A DNA stretch of 64,000 nucleotides from JAILEN01 sp036723975 (GTDB lineage: Bacteria; Bacillota; Clostridia; Lachnospirales; Lachnospiraceae). Position 1 is the first letter of the stretch. The number at the start of each line of letters is the position of its first letter. The stretch spans positions 11,569-75,568 of the forward strand of contig DAIMGJ010000011.1 in NCBI GenBank assembly GCA_036723975.1. Direction: 5' to 3'. Positions 1-8,936 of the stretch are shown piece after piece. The position numbers and the translations under genes were made by a program. The notes beneath the pieces were generated by a model. That model saw only the letters and a program-made list of their open reading frames with translations. It was not told the DNA's origin and ran no database searches.

Positions 1-262
1 TTACCAGTATCGGCCACACATATGCATAGGCGATCACCCACACTCCGGCGCCGAAATAAAAAGCCTCAATCACAGTAAACGCCCATGTCAAAAAAAGTAC
101 TCGCCAACCAAACATCAGGGCAAAAACGATAAACAAGAAGCTTACCAGCTCTATATTCGGCAGAAAATCCAACGCATGCTTACTTGCTTCAATAATAGCC
201 AGCATGATTCCCATGCTGGCTACATCGTAAGCACCCCATTTTTTTGATGCTTTTTCTTCCAT
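1..262 (-). CDS. ECF transporter S component, probably for cobalamin (partial, 3' end outside window)
   Basis: The reading frame opens with an ATG at 262 and stays open to the window edge, giving 87 codons. After a short charged start (MEEKASKKWG) it is strongly hydrophobic, with at least two membrane segments and a run rich in Trp, Tyr and Phe. This resembles the substrate-binding membrane subunit of energy-coupling factor vitamin transporters. It begins 5 bp after the stop of the DUF4430 gene, and the pair lies downstream of a cobalamin riboswitch, so a B12 or corrinoid role is the natural inference. No strong ribosome site is seen, so translation may be coupled to the gene before it. Family assignment from the N-terminal part alone is moderate; another B12-linked membrane protein is possible. 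Confidence 0.6.
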   Translation of the reverse strand, partial: MEEKASKKWGAYDVASMGIMLAIIEASKHALDFLPNIELVSFLFIVFALMFGWRVLFLTWAFTVIEAFYFGAGVWVIAYAYVWPILV

Positions 263-267
263 ATATC

Positions 268-675
268 TTAGAATGTCTCGAAAGCGAGCTTGAATGCATC
301 ACCATCTGCAACCGGCTGCTCGTCAACACCATACTGGCCATATTCACCGTTTACATAGATTGCCCAGTAAGAACCTGCATTGGAATCTGCTTTTCCGCCA
401 TTAACTGTATCAACAAAGAAGCCGTAATCTCCGTCGCTTCCTTCGTATGTGAAATCTTCGTTTGCAGCTACTTCATCCAATAATTCATGAAGAACTTCTG
501 CGTCAGTCTTTCCTTCGTAAGAGGTTTCTGTTCCGTCTTCTGCTATAACTGTAAGAGTATAAGACTTAGAACCTGAAGCGGTCTTTGGACCAAACTTTGC
601 ATAAATACCTACGCCTGCTAAAATCACAACAACAAGTGCTACGATTCCGATAATAATACCTTTTTTATTATTCAT
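268..675 (-). CDS. DUF4430 domain surface protein, riboswitch-controlled
   Basis: 135 residues. An N-terminal membrane anchor or uncleaved signal covers residues 6-27 without a lipobox cysteine. A DUF4430 domain follows from about residue 38 to the end, with the typical GSYWAIYVNGEYGQYGVD block near residues 101-118. DUF4430 is related to the C-terminal domain of eukaryotic B12 carriers such as intrinsic factor, and bacterial members often lie beside vitamin B12 genes. The start follows AAGGAGG with good spacing. The leader carries a cobalamin riboswitch and the next gene encodes an ECF S component, so a corrinoid-capturing extracellular protein is inferred. Binding itself is not shown by the sequence. 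Confidence 0.8.
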   Translation of the reverse strand: MNNKKGIIIGIVALVVVILAGVGIYAKFGPKTASGSKSYTLTVIAEDGTETSYEGKTDAEVLHELLDEVAANEDFTYEGSDGDYGFFVDTVNGGKADSNAGSYWAIYVNGEYGQYGVDEQPVADGDAFKLAFETF

Positions 676-689
676 GTTTTCCTCCTTCT

Positions 690-890
690 TGTGCAGCCAA
701 GAACTCGTGGCTATCGCACTTCATCAGGCAGGTCTCCCGGCTAAAAGATAAATTCCGCCGCCTTCCCGATGGAACATCAGTGGCATATTGGCAAAATATG
801 ATTCTTCTTACGGTGACGAGTTCGCTTGGGAGTTGCACCCAATTCCCTATTATCCATATCTCCAGAGGGATACGGCACCTGATAAATCAA
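690..890 (-). promoter_or_regulatory. Cobalamin (B12) riboswitch with L5-L13 kissing loop
   Basis: Read on the minus strand, the leader has the conserved blocks of the B12 riboswitch in order: TATCAGGTGCC, GGGAATTGGGTGCAACTCCC, CACCGTAA, GCCACTG, GGGAAGGCGG and the B12 box AGCCGGGAGACCTGCCTG. Loop L5 (GAACTCGT, plus positions 816-823) is perfectly complementary over 8 nt to the loop of a downstream hairpin (plus 701-708), the L13 element. That hairpin sits directly before the AAGAAGGAGG ribosome site and no terminator is present, so control is probably translational: bound B12 would favour the kissing loop and hide the ribosome site. Confidence 0.95.
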
Positions 891-934
891 TTTTCCTTTG
901 GTATTTTATTTGAATTTACAGTATTTGTAAACCT

Positions 935-1243
935 TTATCTTACCCAGTCGTCTCTGTCAAAGTGTTGTTCATTCATCCAATCCACAACCGCCTGCAAACC
1001 TTCTTCGGAAAACGCTTCCTTGTGCGTCATCTTCTTTTCGTCCGCAGTTGCCTCAAAGCTGTACGGCTCCGGCCAAACCGTAGCCAAAAAGTAGGGATCC
1101 TCCACCTGGGCCTCCGGATTGTCCTCCGGTGCCTTTGGCGTAACCTTTTCTACGCGGTAACGTAGGTTTCTCTCCTGATCGCTACCGGAAAAATGTTCTT
1201 TATTATAAAAAGCTAATGCCAATAATCTCTTTCGTTCAATCAC
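935..1243 (-). CDS. Small hypothetical protein
   Basis: 102 residues, charged, no membrane segment, no motif I recognise. The start is GTG at 1243, supported by an AGGAG about 8 nt upstream. The C-terminal half is rich in Asp, Glu and Trp. It lies downstream of the polymerase and YolD-like genes on the same strand, across an AT-rich 155-bp gap, so co-transcription is possible but not shown. No function is proposed. Confidence 0.6.
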   Translation of the reverse strand: MIERKRLLALAFYNKEHFSGSDQERNLRYRVEKVTPKAPEDNPEAQVEDPYFLATVWPEPYSFEATADEKKMTHKEAFSEEGLQAVVDWMNEQHFDRDDWVR

Positions 1244-1406
1244 GTCTGTGTCTCCTTTTTAGTACTTTATGCTCTTTATATGCTTTATACTCTTATACTC
1301 TACGCAATTTAATATTAATGCCTTTTTTCTTTATGCATTCCAATCTTTATGTTTGCATTTTTAGCATTATGCATTTTAAGCATTATGCCTCTTAAACTTT
1401 ATGCTT
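1244..1406. repeat. Low-complexity TTTATGC-rich intergenic stretch
   Basis: The interval between two minus-strand genes is built of loosely repeated CTTTATGC/TTTATGCTTTA units at irregular spacing (for example near 1266, 1279, 1332, 1366, 1380 and 1399), running into the end of the YolD-like gene. The same word recurs at 1677-1684. It looks like slippage-derived sequence; no regular period, hairpin or terminator stands out. Confidence 0.5.
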
Positions 1407-1668
1407 TATAATCCGGATTTATTCGAGTTAGATACTCCTCATATTCCTGCACATGCTCGATTTCATTTTCCGTATTGGCAATCCGCTGCATGGTGGTTTC
1501 TTCTACCTCATCCTCTAAACCGGTCAAAGCCTTAAAAGGCGCGAACTGCGCCGCACGGGTAATGGCATCCATCCTCGGATGAACCTTGGATGTGGGATGC
1601 TCCATGTTTATTATATCATCATACTTATGTGTTTCTTCCATACCTTTCCCTTTATATGTTTCTTCCAT
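1399..1668 (-). CDS. YolD-like protein partnered with Y-family polymerase
   Basis: About 89 residues. The block HPRMDAITRAAQFAPFKALTG is the hallmark of YolD-like proteins that follow UmuC-type polymerases in Firmicutes. An upstream extension would need a TTG inside the polymerase gene. The first ATG, at 1668, lies 11 nt after the polymerase stop and follows AAAGGGAAAGG. A 27-bp tandem duplication repeats this ribosome site and ATG, so a second equivalent start exists at 1641; family members usually begin about where that second ATG does. The role is thought to be accessory to translesion synthesis but is not established. It shares the SOS promoter of the polymerase. Confidence 0.75.
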   Translation of the reverse strand: MEETYKGKGMEETHKYDDIINMEHPTSKVHPRMDAITRAAQFAPFKALTGLEDEVEETTMQRIANTENEIEHVQEYEEYLTRINPDYKA

Positions 1669-1682
1669 ACCTTTCCCTTTAT
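1630..1682 (-). repeat. 27-bp tandem duplication carrying ribosome site and start codon
   Basis: Two near-perfect 27-bp units, each AAAGGGAAAGGTATGGAAGA followed by AACATAT or AACACAT on the minus strand, lie head to tail at the start of the YolD-like gene. Being nine codons long, the duplication keeps frame and provides two equal starts. Confidence 0.85.
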
Positions 1683-3124
1683 GCCTTATGTCCGCCAATC
1701 TGAGCGTTTCGTTCTTTTGTCATTGCGCCTTCTTCAAAACTGGTGCCGCGTAGGATGGCATTCTTTCCAAAACGCGATTTGATTGAAAGCATAGCTTCCT
1801 GCAAAGCGCGCTCCTTTGCTTTCTTTTCTTCGTCCGCATCCGTATCCGTGGAATTCTTTTCCCCTGCCATCATATCAAATATCGTCATTTGACGTCCGGT
1901 ATCTCCCACTTTTTTCTTCGCCATTTTTTCCGAAATGACATTGTTGGATGTAAGCGTCACCCTACGAATCAGAAGGGATGGGTCGGTCAATCGCTCAAAC
2001 AAAGCTACAAACCCATCGATTAAGGCAGAGCATGTGGAAGTGTAATCATCCAAATTATAAGTGCCGTGCGCATGCTTCGGAACCGGTCGACCATATCGGT
2101 CAATGGTCACCTCGCCATGATATGCACTTCTGCGATTCGGATCTAAAAGATTTTCCACATCATAACCGATGGTCAGCACAAGTTGATTCGTCACCAAATG
2201 CTTTTCTACCAGCTCCAGTGCCAATCCCTCTGCCATCTCTTTTACAATGACGCAGGCCTTTTCGTTGGTATATGGCTCTTTTAACACCTGACCGTGTCCC
2301 AAAGAATTGGTTTCCGGTCGATAGGACTGAATCAAATCAATAGTTGTAGGCTCATAGCCCCAGGCATGATCAATTAAAAGTTCAGCATTTACACCAAAAA
2401 GCTTGTATAACAGCTCTTCATTATAATACTCCTCCGGTTTTCCGATGGAGCAGCGGGCAATATCACCCATGGTATACATGCCGTGCTTTTCTAATTTTCT
2501 GGCATAGCCCTGTCCAAGACGCCAAAAATCCGTCAGTGGCCTGTGATTCCAAAGGAGTCTGCGATAACTCATCTCGTTCAAAGAAGCTATGCGTACACCG
2601 TTTTCATCCGGATCCATATGCTTTGCCACGATGTCCATGGCGATTTTGCATAGGTACATATTGGTTCCAATGCCTGCGGTGGCGGTGATGCCTGTTTCTT
2701 TTAAAACATCATTTATCATTTTGCGAGCCAATTCTTCAGCCGTCATATGATAGGTGTTTAAATACGCCGTCACATCCATAAAGCACTCATCAACCGAATA
2801 CACATGCATATCTTCCGGCGCAATGTAACGGAGATAAATACCAAAGATATGGGTGCTGTATTCCATGTAAAGCTTCATTCGCGGAGGTGCAACAATATAG
2901 TCTATGTGAAACTGCTTGGCTTTTTGCTCCACCTCGAAAAGTCTCGGTCGCCCCGGAATTCCGTATTTTTTCAACTCCGGAGATACCGCAAGACAAATGG
3001 TTTTACCGGTACGGGTGGGATCCGCCACAACCAACCGGGTGGTAATGGGATCCAAATCCCGTTCGTGACATTCAACGGAGGCATAGAAAGACTTTAAATC
3101 AATGGCGATATATGTTTTTTCCAT
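1679..3124 (-). CDS. Y-family DNA polymerase (UmuC/DinB-like, translesion)
   Basis: 481 residues. The palm carries the catalytic acid in AIDLKSFYASVE (Asp9) and the SVDECFMDVT motif (Asp112, Glu113); thumb and little-finger domains follow, and a charged Lys/Glu-rich tail begins near residue 420. Length and architecture fit the UmuC/UvrX-type lesion-bypass polymerases of Firmicutes rather than short DinB. It inserts nucleotides opposite damaged bases during the SOS response. The ATG at 3124 follows AGGAGG. A LexA-type palindrome overlaps the -35 region of its promoter, and a YolD-like gene follows directly. The C-terminal low-complexity region probably holds the processivity-clamp contact, which I cannot pinpoint. 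Confidence 0.93.
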   Translation of the reverse strand: MEKTYIAIDLKSFYASVECHERDLDPITTRLVVADPTRTGKTICLAVSPELKKYGIPGRPRLFEVEQKAKQFHIDYIVAPPRMKLYMEYSTHIFGIYLRYIAPEDMHVYSVDECFMDVTAYLNTYHMTAEELARKMINDVLKETGITATAGIGTNMYLCKIAMDIVAKHMDPDENGVRIASLNEMSYRRLLWNHRPLTDFWRLGQGYARKLEKHGMYTMGDIARCSIGKPEEYYNEELLYKLFGVNAELLIDHAWGYEPTTIDLIQSYRPETNSLGHGQVLKEPYTNEKACVIVKEMAEGLALELVEKHLVTNQLVLTIGYDVENLLDPNRRSAYHGEVTIDRYGRPVPKHAHGTYNLDDYTSTCSALIDGFVALFERLTDPSLLIRRVTLTSNNVISEKMAKKKVGDTGRQMTIFDMMAGEKNSTDTDADEEKKAKERALQEAMLSIKSRFGKNAILRGTSFEEGAMTKERNAQIGGHKA

Positions 3125-3153
3125 GAAACCTCCTTTCCTGTCGTTCCATCTGC

Positions 3154-3183
3154 ATTATAACATATTTATCGAACTTTTGTTCA
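3154..3183 (-). promoter_or_regulatory. SOS promoter with LexA box for the Y-family polymerase
   Basis: On the minus strand TGAACA (plus 3178-3183) and TATAAT (plus 3154-3159) are 18 bp apart. The palindrome GAAC-AAAA-GTTC (plus 3171-3182) matches the Firmicutes LexA consensus GAAC-N4-GTTC and covers the -35 box, the expected layout for repression until SOS induction. Confidence 0.8.
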
Positions 3184-3193
3184 CTTAAATATC

Positions 3194-3231
3194 AAAAAAA
3201 AGAGACGGTTCAAACGAACCGTCTCAAAAAT
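3194..3231 (-). terminator. Intrinsic terminator after glgP
   Basis: GAGACGGTTC and its exact complement form a hairpin with a 4-nt loop, followed on the minus strand by a run of eight T. A-rich flank on the other side may make it bidirectional. Confidence 0.9.
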
Positions 3232-3233
3232 CT

Positions 3234-5699
3234 TTATTTCACAACAATCTTATCTAATTTCCAGATATCATCCACATATTCCTGAATGGTACGGTCAGAT
3301 GAGAATTTGCCCACGCTGGCAACATTCATAATCGCCATCTTCGCCCAACGTGCTTCATCCTTGTATGCTTCTTCTACCTTTTCTCTGGTTTCCGCATAAG
3401 AACGGAAGTCCAAAAGGTTAAAATAGGTATCCGCATACTGTGTTGACTGAGTATTCAACAATGAGTTATAAAGCGGTCTGAAGAGCTCCGGATCGTTTGG
3501 TGAATAAAATCCGTTGATAAGCTGCATCAACACTCTTCTGATATCCTGATCGTTGTTAAAGATGCCCATCGGATCGTAGTCACGATTCATTTCGTGAGCA
3601 ATTACTTCATCTGCGCTCATACCGAAGATAAATGCATTTTCTTCGCCCATTTCCTGAACCATCTCAACATTTGCGCCGTCCATGGTACCGATGGTAACCG
3701 CACCGTTTAACATAAACTTCATGTTACCGGTACCGGACGCCTCTTTGGAAGCGGTGGAAATCTGTTCGGATACATCTGCTGCCGCGAAAATCCACTCCGC
3801 ATTGGAGACACGATAATCCTCGATAAAGACTACCTTAATCTTTCCCTTAATGGAAGGATCGTTATTGATGACTTCCGCAACATTGTTAATCAACTTAATG
3901 GTAAGCTTTGCAATCTCATATCCTGCTGCCGCTTTTGCACCGAAGATAAAGGTACGCGGATAGTAATCTCTTTCCGGATGATCCTTCATTTCGTTGTACA
4001 AATACATAACATGTAAGATATTTAAAAGCTGACGCTTGTACTCATGCAAACGTTTTACCTGAACATCAAAGATAGAGCGAGGATCCACCTCCACACCATT
4101 ATGTTCCTTGATATATTCCGCAAGCCGAACCTTATTCTTGTATTTGATGTTCATAAACTCCTGCTGTGCCTTCTTATCGTCGGCATATACCTTGAGTTTT
4201 TTCATCTTGGACAAATCGGTAATCCATTCCGGTCCGATATGGTCGGTTACCCAATCTGCCAAAAGCGGATTTCCGTGAAGCAAGAATCTTCTTTGGGTGA
4301 TACCGTTTGTCTTATTGTTAAACTTCTCCGGATACATGTCGTAGAAATCTTTTAATGACTGCTTTTTCAAAATCTCCGTATGAAGTGCAGCTACGCCGTT
4401 TACGGAAAATCCGGCTGCAATGGCAAGGTGCGCCATCTTTACCTGACCGTCACAGATGATGGCCATACGATTCTTTTTGTCCTGATCTCCCGGAAACTTC
4501 TTTTCAATTTCCAGGCAGAAGCGGCGATTGATTTCTTCCACAATGTTGTAAATACGCGGAAGCAAGCGAGAAAAGATCTCGATTGGCCATTTTTCCAAAG
4601 CTTCCGCCATGATGGTATGGTTGGTATAAGCCACACAGTGAGTGGTAATCTCCCACGCATCATCCCAGCCAAGTCCGTGCTCATCCATTAAAAGTCGCAT
4701 AAGTTCCGCAACCGTAAGGGTCGGATGGGTATCATTCATCTGGAAAACAACCTTTTTCGGAAGGTCATGCAAATCATCATGCTTCTTTAAAAACTTATCG
4801 ATAGCTCTTTGTAAAGACGCGGAAACAAAGAAATACTGCTGCTTTAAACGGAGTTCTTTACCGGAGACATGGTTGTCGTTCGGATAAAGCACTTCCACTA
4901 AGCTTCGCGCCAAGTTTTCTTCCTCTACCGCCTTTTGATAGTCACCCTTATCAAAGCTTTCCAAAGAAAATACCTGCTTCGGAACCGCATCCCAAATCAT
5001 AAGGGAATTCACCACATGGTTACCATATCCCACTACCGGCATATCATAAGGAACTGCCAATACAGAGTTGTAATCACGGTGTGTAAACTCAATATGTCCA
5101 TCCGGCTTTGCCTCGGAGGTAACATATCCGCCAAATTTGATTTCATACTGATACTCAGGGCGCTTAACTTCGAAAGGATAACCGTCCTTTAGCCAATCAT
5201 CCGGCACTTCCTTCTGATATCCGTCCACAATTTTCTGTTTGAACATACCGTAGCGATAACGAATACCGCAACCGTATGCCGCATATCCGAGTGTGGATAA
5301 GGAATCCAAAAAGCAAGCAGCGAGTCTTCCCAAACCACCGTTTCCGAGGGCCGGGTCCGGCTCTTCGTCTTCAATGTTGGCAAGGTCAAATCCCAAGTCT
5401 TCCAAGACTTCCTTAAATACATCATAGGACTTCAAATTGATCATGTTGTTTCCAAGCAAACGACCGATCAAGAATTCCATGGACATGTAATAAACGATTT
5501 TCGGATCTTTTTCATCCATGACCTTCTGAGTCTTTAACCACTCATCAATCACAAAATCCTTTACGATTAAAGAAATCGCCTGATACACTTCCTGATTGGA
5601 AGCCTCGTCCAAATCCTTACGATACTGACGTCGAATGTTGTCTCGAAGTTCTCCTTTAATGTAGTCCTTGTCGTTAATCTCGTGATTTTGATTATTCAT
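3234..5699 (-). CDS. glgP: Glycogen/starch (alpha-glucan) phosphorylase
   Basis: 821 residues, full length for the GT35 family. It releases glucose 1-phosphate from the ends of glycogen or maltodextrin using phosphate and pyridoxal phosphate. The cofactor lysine is Lys661 in the EASGTGNMKFMLNG motif, and the DPALGNGGLGRLAACFLDS block lies near residues 115-133. The N-terminal region is short and lacks the phosphorylation segment of the muscle enzyme. It stands alone between ileS upstream and the polymerase downstream, with a terminator after it. No other glycogen gene is in the window. Assignment is secure; preference for glycogen over maltodextrin cannot be read from sequence. Confidence 0.97.
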   Translation of the reverse strand: MNNQNHEINDKDYIKGELRDNIRRQYRKDLDEASNQEVYQAISLIVKDFVIDEWLKTQKVMDEKDPKIVYYMSMEFLIGRLLGNNMINLKSYDVFKEVLEDLGFDLANIEDEEPDPALGNGGLGRLAACFLDSLSTLGYAAYGCGIRYRYGMFKQKIVDGYQKEVPDDWLKDGYPFEVKRPEYQYEIKFGGYVTSEAKPDGHIEFTHRDYNSVLAVPYDMPVVGYGNHVVNSLMIWDAVPKQVFSLESFDKGDYQKAVEEENLARSLVEVLYPNDNHVSGKELRLKQQYFFVSASLQRAIDKFLKKHDDLHDLPKKVVFQMNDTHPTLTVAELMRLLMDEHGLGWDDAWEITTHCVAYTNHTIMAEALEKWPIEIFSRLLPRIYNIVEEINRRFCLEIEKKFPGDQDKKNRMAIICDGQVKMAHLAIAAGFSVNGVAALHTEILKKQSLKDFYDMYPEKFNNKTNGITQRRFLLHGNPLLADWVTDHIGPEWITDLSKMKKLKVYADDKKAQQEFMNIKYKNKVRLAEYIKEHNGVEVDPRSIFDVQVKRLHEYKRQLLNILHVMYLYNEMKDHPERDYYPRTFIFGAKAAAGYEIAKLTIKLINNVAEVINNDPSIKGKIKVVFIEDYRVSNAEWIFAAADVSEQISTASKEASGTGNMKFMLNGAVTIGTMDGANVEMVQEMGEENAFIFGMSADEVIAHEMNRDYDPMGIFNNDQDIRRVLMQLINGFYSPNDPELFRPLYNSLLNTQSTQYADTYFNLLDFRSYAETREKVEEAYKDEARWAKMAIMNVASVGKFSSDRTIQEYVDDIWKLDKIVVK

Positions 5700-5744
5700 A
5701 TTCTCACTCTCCCCACTTTTTATTTTACGGTTTGTGACGTTTGA

Positions 5745-8700
5745 TTAGTTTTTGGAAACGGAAAGGTTTACTTCTTCTCCATTAATATTCCAGGTCTTAG
5801 CGTAGCCTTCAACCGCTCCCTTAGTAACAGATGTTGCCAATACTTCCCCGGCAATTTCATCTGCATGCTTTTCAAAAATACCTTCTGCTTTTTCGGTTCC
5901 TGTATAACCCACACTGATGTGGTCCATAACCTCGAAATCAGCTTCTTTTCTCATGGTCTGAATCTTGGAAATGATTTCACGAACCATACCCTCTTCCAAG
6001 AGTTCACCGGTTAAATTGGTATCAAGAACAACTGTAATCTCATTATCTCCGTCGGAAATGAATCCTTCCTGAGATTCTTGAGAAATCAATAAATCTTCTT
6101 CTTCAAGACGAATCGATGCATCTACTTCCGGAAGAGTAATTGCTCCCTCAGATTTCAACTGTGCGTATGCCTTATTTCCATCAAGGCCAGCCAACGCTTC
6201 CTGGATGCCCTTTAAGAACTTACCGTACTTCGGTCCAACAGTACGAAGCTGTGGCTTGAAGGAGTAGGTGGTTGCCTGTGATACATCATCAGAGAACTCT
6301 GCATGCTTCACGTTCAACTCATCTTCAATAATTTCAATATAGAACTCCGGAAGAGCCTTTTCAGCCTTAACGTACATATTTCCGATTGGCTGACGGTTCT
6401 TAATGTTTGCGGTATTTCGACAAGCACGTCCAAACACAACAATCTTAAGAAGTTCTTTCATGTTCTCTTCAAGTTCCGTATCAATCCACTCTTCTTTTAC
6501 TTCAGGGAAGTCGCAAAGATGGATGGATTCCGGTGCGTTCTGATCCAAAGAACGAACCATGTTCTGATAGATTTCTTCTGTCATAAACGGAATCATCGGA
6601 GCAGCTGCCTTTGCGATTGTAACAAGGCAGGTATAAAGTGTCATGTAAGCATTGATCTTGTCCTGCTCCATGCCCTTTGCCCAGAAACGTTCACGGCTTC
6701 GACGAACATACCAGTTAGACAAATCATCCACGAAGGAATCAAGTGCACGTGCTGCTTCCGGAATCTGGTAATTTCCGAGACGGTTATCTACTTCCCTAAC
6801 TGTAGAATACAATCTGGAAAGTGCCCATTTATCCATTACGGAAAGTTTGTCATAATCAAGTGTATACTTTGTAGCATCAAACTCGTCAATATTTGCATAA
6901 AGGATAAAGAATGCATAGGTGTTCCAAAGGGTTCCCATGAACTTTCTTTGTCCTTCCTGAACGGCCTTGCCATGGAAGCGATTCGGCAACCATGGTGCGG
7001 AGTTGATGTAGAAATACCAACGGATGGCATCTGCACCGTAAGTCTCCAATGCTTCAAACGGGTCAACCGCGTTGCCCTTGGACTTGGACATCTTCTGTCC
7101 GTTTTCATCCTGAACGTGACCGAGTACGATAACGTTCTCATAGGGAGCCTTATTAAATAACAAGGTGGATTCTGCCATCAAAGAGTAGAACCATCCACGG
7201 GTCTGATCCACTGCTTCGGAAATAAACTTTGCAGGGAACTGCTGTTCAAATAAATCCTTATTTTCAAAGGGATAATGGTGCTGAGCAAAGGGCATTGCAC
7301 CACTGTCAAACCAGCAGTCGATAACTTCCGGTACACGACGCATGGTCTTTCCGCAGTCCGGGCAAACGAAAGTTACTTCGTCGATATACGGACGGTGAAG
7401 TTCCACTTTGGCATCTTCCGGATTGCCGGAACGCTCTGCCAGTTCTGCACGAGATCCGATGGATTCTCTGTGTCCGCAGTCTTCACATTCCCAGATATTA
7501 AGCGGTGTTCCCCAATAACGGTTACGGGAAATACCCCAATCCTGAATGTTCTCAAGCCAATCACCGAAACGTCCTTTTCCGATGGATTCCGGAATCCAGT
7601 TAACGGTGTTGTTATTTCGAATCAAGTCATCCTTTACTTCGGTCATCTTGATAAACCAAGACTCACGTGCATAGTAGATAAGCGGAGTATCGCATCTCCA
7701 GCAGTGTGGATAATCATGTTCAAACTTCGGTGCTGCGAAAAGAAGTCCGCGTTTATCAAGTTCCACCAAAACTTCCGGATCGGCGCTCTTTACACCTTTA
7801 TCCATTTCTGCCTGGGTTGGCTTTGCACGCATACCGCCGAATGGTGTCTCGTCAAGCATCTCACCCTTTTCATTTACCATCTGTACAAACGGAAGGTCAT
7901 AATTTCTACCAACGTTTGCATCGTCCTCACCGAAAGCCGGTGCGATATGAACGATACCGGTACCGTCTGTCATGGTTACATATTCATCACAGGTAACAAA
8001 GAAGCCCTTCTTATGCTGCTTTTCTGCACGAACTGCTGCACACTCATATAACGGCTCAAATTCTTTGTATTCCAAATCCTTACCCTTGTAGGATTCCAAC
8101 ACTTCGTAGGTCTTTTCCCCTTCGTTTTCCGAAAGAGAAGAAAGCACGCTGTCTGCCAAAGCCTTTGCGAGATAGTAAGTATATCCGTCAACGGCTTTTA
8201 CCTTTACATAAGTCTCATGCGGGTTTACACAAAGAGCAACGTTGGAAGGCAGTGTCCAAGGTGTTGTGGTCCATGCCAAAAAGTAAGCGTCTTCGTCCTT
8301 TACTTTAAAACGAACAATTGCGGAACGCTCTTTGATGGTCTTATATCCCTGTGCCACTTCCTGAGAAGAAAGCGGGGTTCCGCAACGTGGGCAATAAGGT
8401 ACGACTTTAAAGCCCTTGTATAAAAGATTCTTGTTCCAGATTTCTTTTAACGCCCACCACTCTGACTCAATAAAATTATCATCATAGGTAACATACGGGT
8501 TGTCCATATCTGCCCAGAAACCAACGGTTCCGGAGAAATCCTCCCACATGCCCTTGTATTTCCATACAGATTCCTTACATTTGTCAATGAAAGGCTCCAT
8601 ACCGTATTCTTCAATCTGTTCTTTTCCGTTTAAGCCCAGAAGCTTTTCCACTTCCAGCTCCACCGGAAGTCCGTGGGTATCCCAGCCGGCTTTACGCGGT

Positions 8701-8936
8701 ACGTATTTACCCTTCATGGTCTGGTATCTCGGAATCATATCTTTGATAACGCGGGTAAGCACATGACCGATATGCGGTTTTCCGTTTGCGGTTGGCGGTC
8801 CGTCGTAAAATGTATAGGTTTCTCCCTCTTTACGAGAGTCCATAGACTTTTGGAAAATATCATTTTCTTCCCAAAATTCTTTAATCTGCTTTTCACGGTC
8901 TACGAAATTCAAATTCGTATCAACTTTTTTGTACAT
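5745..8936 (-). CDS. ileS: Isoleucyl-tRNA synthetase (type 2)
   Basis: 1063 residues. It charges tRNA-Ile with isoleucine. The class I signatures are HIGH at residues 55-58 (GKPHIGHV) and KMSKS at 615-619. The CP1 editing domain lies between them, with paired CxxC zinc motifs around residues 180 and 500. The length and the lack of a C-terminal zinc finger match the type 2 (IleS2, eukaryote-like) form, which in known cases is less sensitive to mupirocin; resistance here is inference only. The upstream gap is only about 70 bp and holds no room for a T-box leader, which is notable for a Firmicutes synthetase gene. Confidence 0.97.
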   Translation of the reverse strand: MYKKVDTNLNFVDREKQIKEFWEENDIFQKSMDSRKEGETYTFYDGPPTANGKPHIGHVLTRVIKDMIPRYQTMKGKYVPRKAGWDTHGLPVELEVEKLLGLNGKEQIEEYGMEPFIDKCKESVWKYKGMWEDFSGTVGFWADMDNPYVTYDDNFIESEWWALKEIWNKNLLYKGFKVVPYCPRCGTPLSSQEVAQGYKTIKERSAIVRFKVKDEDAYFLAWTTTPWTLPSNVALCVNPHETYVKVKAVDGYTYYLAKALADSVLSSLSENEGEKTYEVLESYKGKDLEYKEFEPLYECAAVRAEKQHKKGFFVTCDEYVTMTDGTGIVHIAPAFGEDDANVGRNYDLPFVQMVNEKGEMLDETPFGGMRAKPTQAEMDKGVKSADPEVLVELDKRGLLFAAPKFEHDYPHCWRCDTPLIYYARESWFIKMTEVKDDLIRNNNTVNWIPESIGKGRFGDWLENIQDWGISRNRYWGTPLNIWECEDCGHRESIGSRAELAERSGNPEDAKVELHRPYIDEVTFVCPDCGKTMRRVPEVIDCWFDSGAMPFAQHHYPFENKDLFEQQFPAKFISEAVDQTRGWFYSLMAESTLLFNKAPYENVIVLGHVQDENGQKMSKSKGNAVDPFEALETYGADAIRWYFYINSAPWLPNRFHGKAVQEGQRKFMGTLWNTYAFFILYANIDEFDATKYTLDYDKLSVMDKWALSRLYSTVREVDNRLGNYQIPEAARALDSFVDDLSNWYVRRSRERFWAKGMEQDKINAYMTLYTCLVTIAKAAAPMIPFMTEEIYQNMVRSLDQNAPESIHLCDFPEVKEEWIDTELEENMKELLKIVVFGRACRNTANIKNRQPIGNMYVKAEKALPEFYIEIIEDELNVKHAEFSDDVSQATTYSFKPQLRTVGPKYGKFLKGIQEALAGLDGNKAYAQLKSEGAITLPEVDASIRLEEEDLLISQESQEGFISDGDNEITVVLDTNLTGELLEEGMVREIISKIQTMRKEADFEVMDHISVGYTGTEKAEGIFEKHADEIAGEVLATSVTKGAVEGYAKTWNINGEEVNLSVSKN

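Noticed and set aside
6303..7160. 285-codon open frame antisense to ileS
   Set aside because: Shadow of a highly conserved synthetase gene on the other strand, no ribosome site and no recognisable protein pattern.
7275..8051. 258-codon open frame antisense to ileS
   Set aside because: Another shadow of the same gene; Cys/His-rich random composition.
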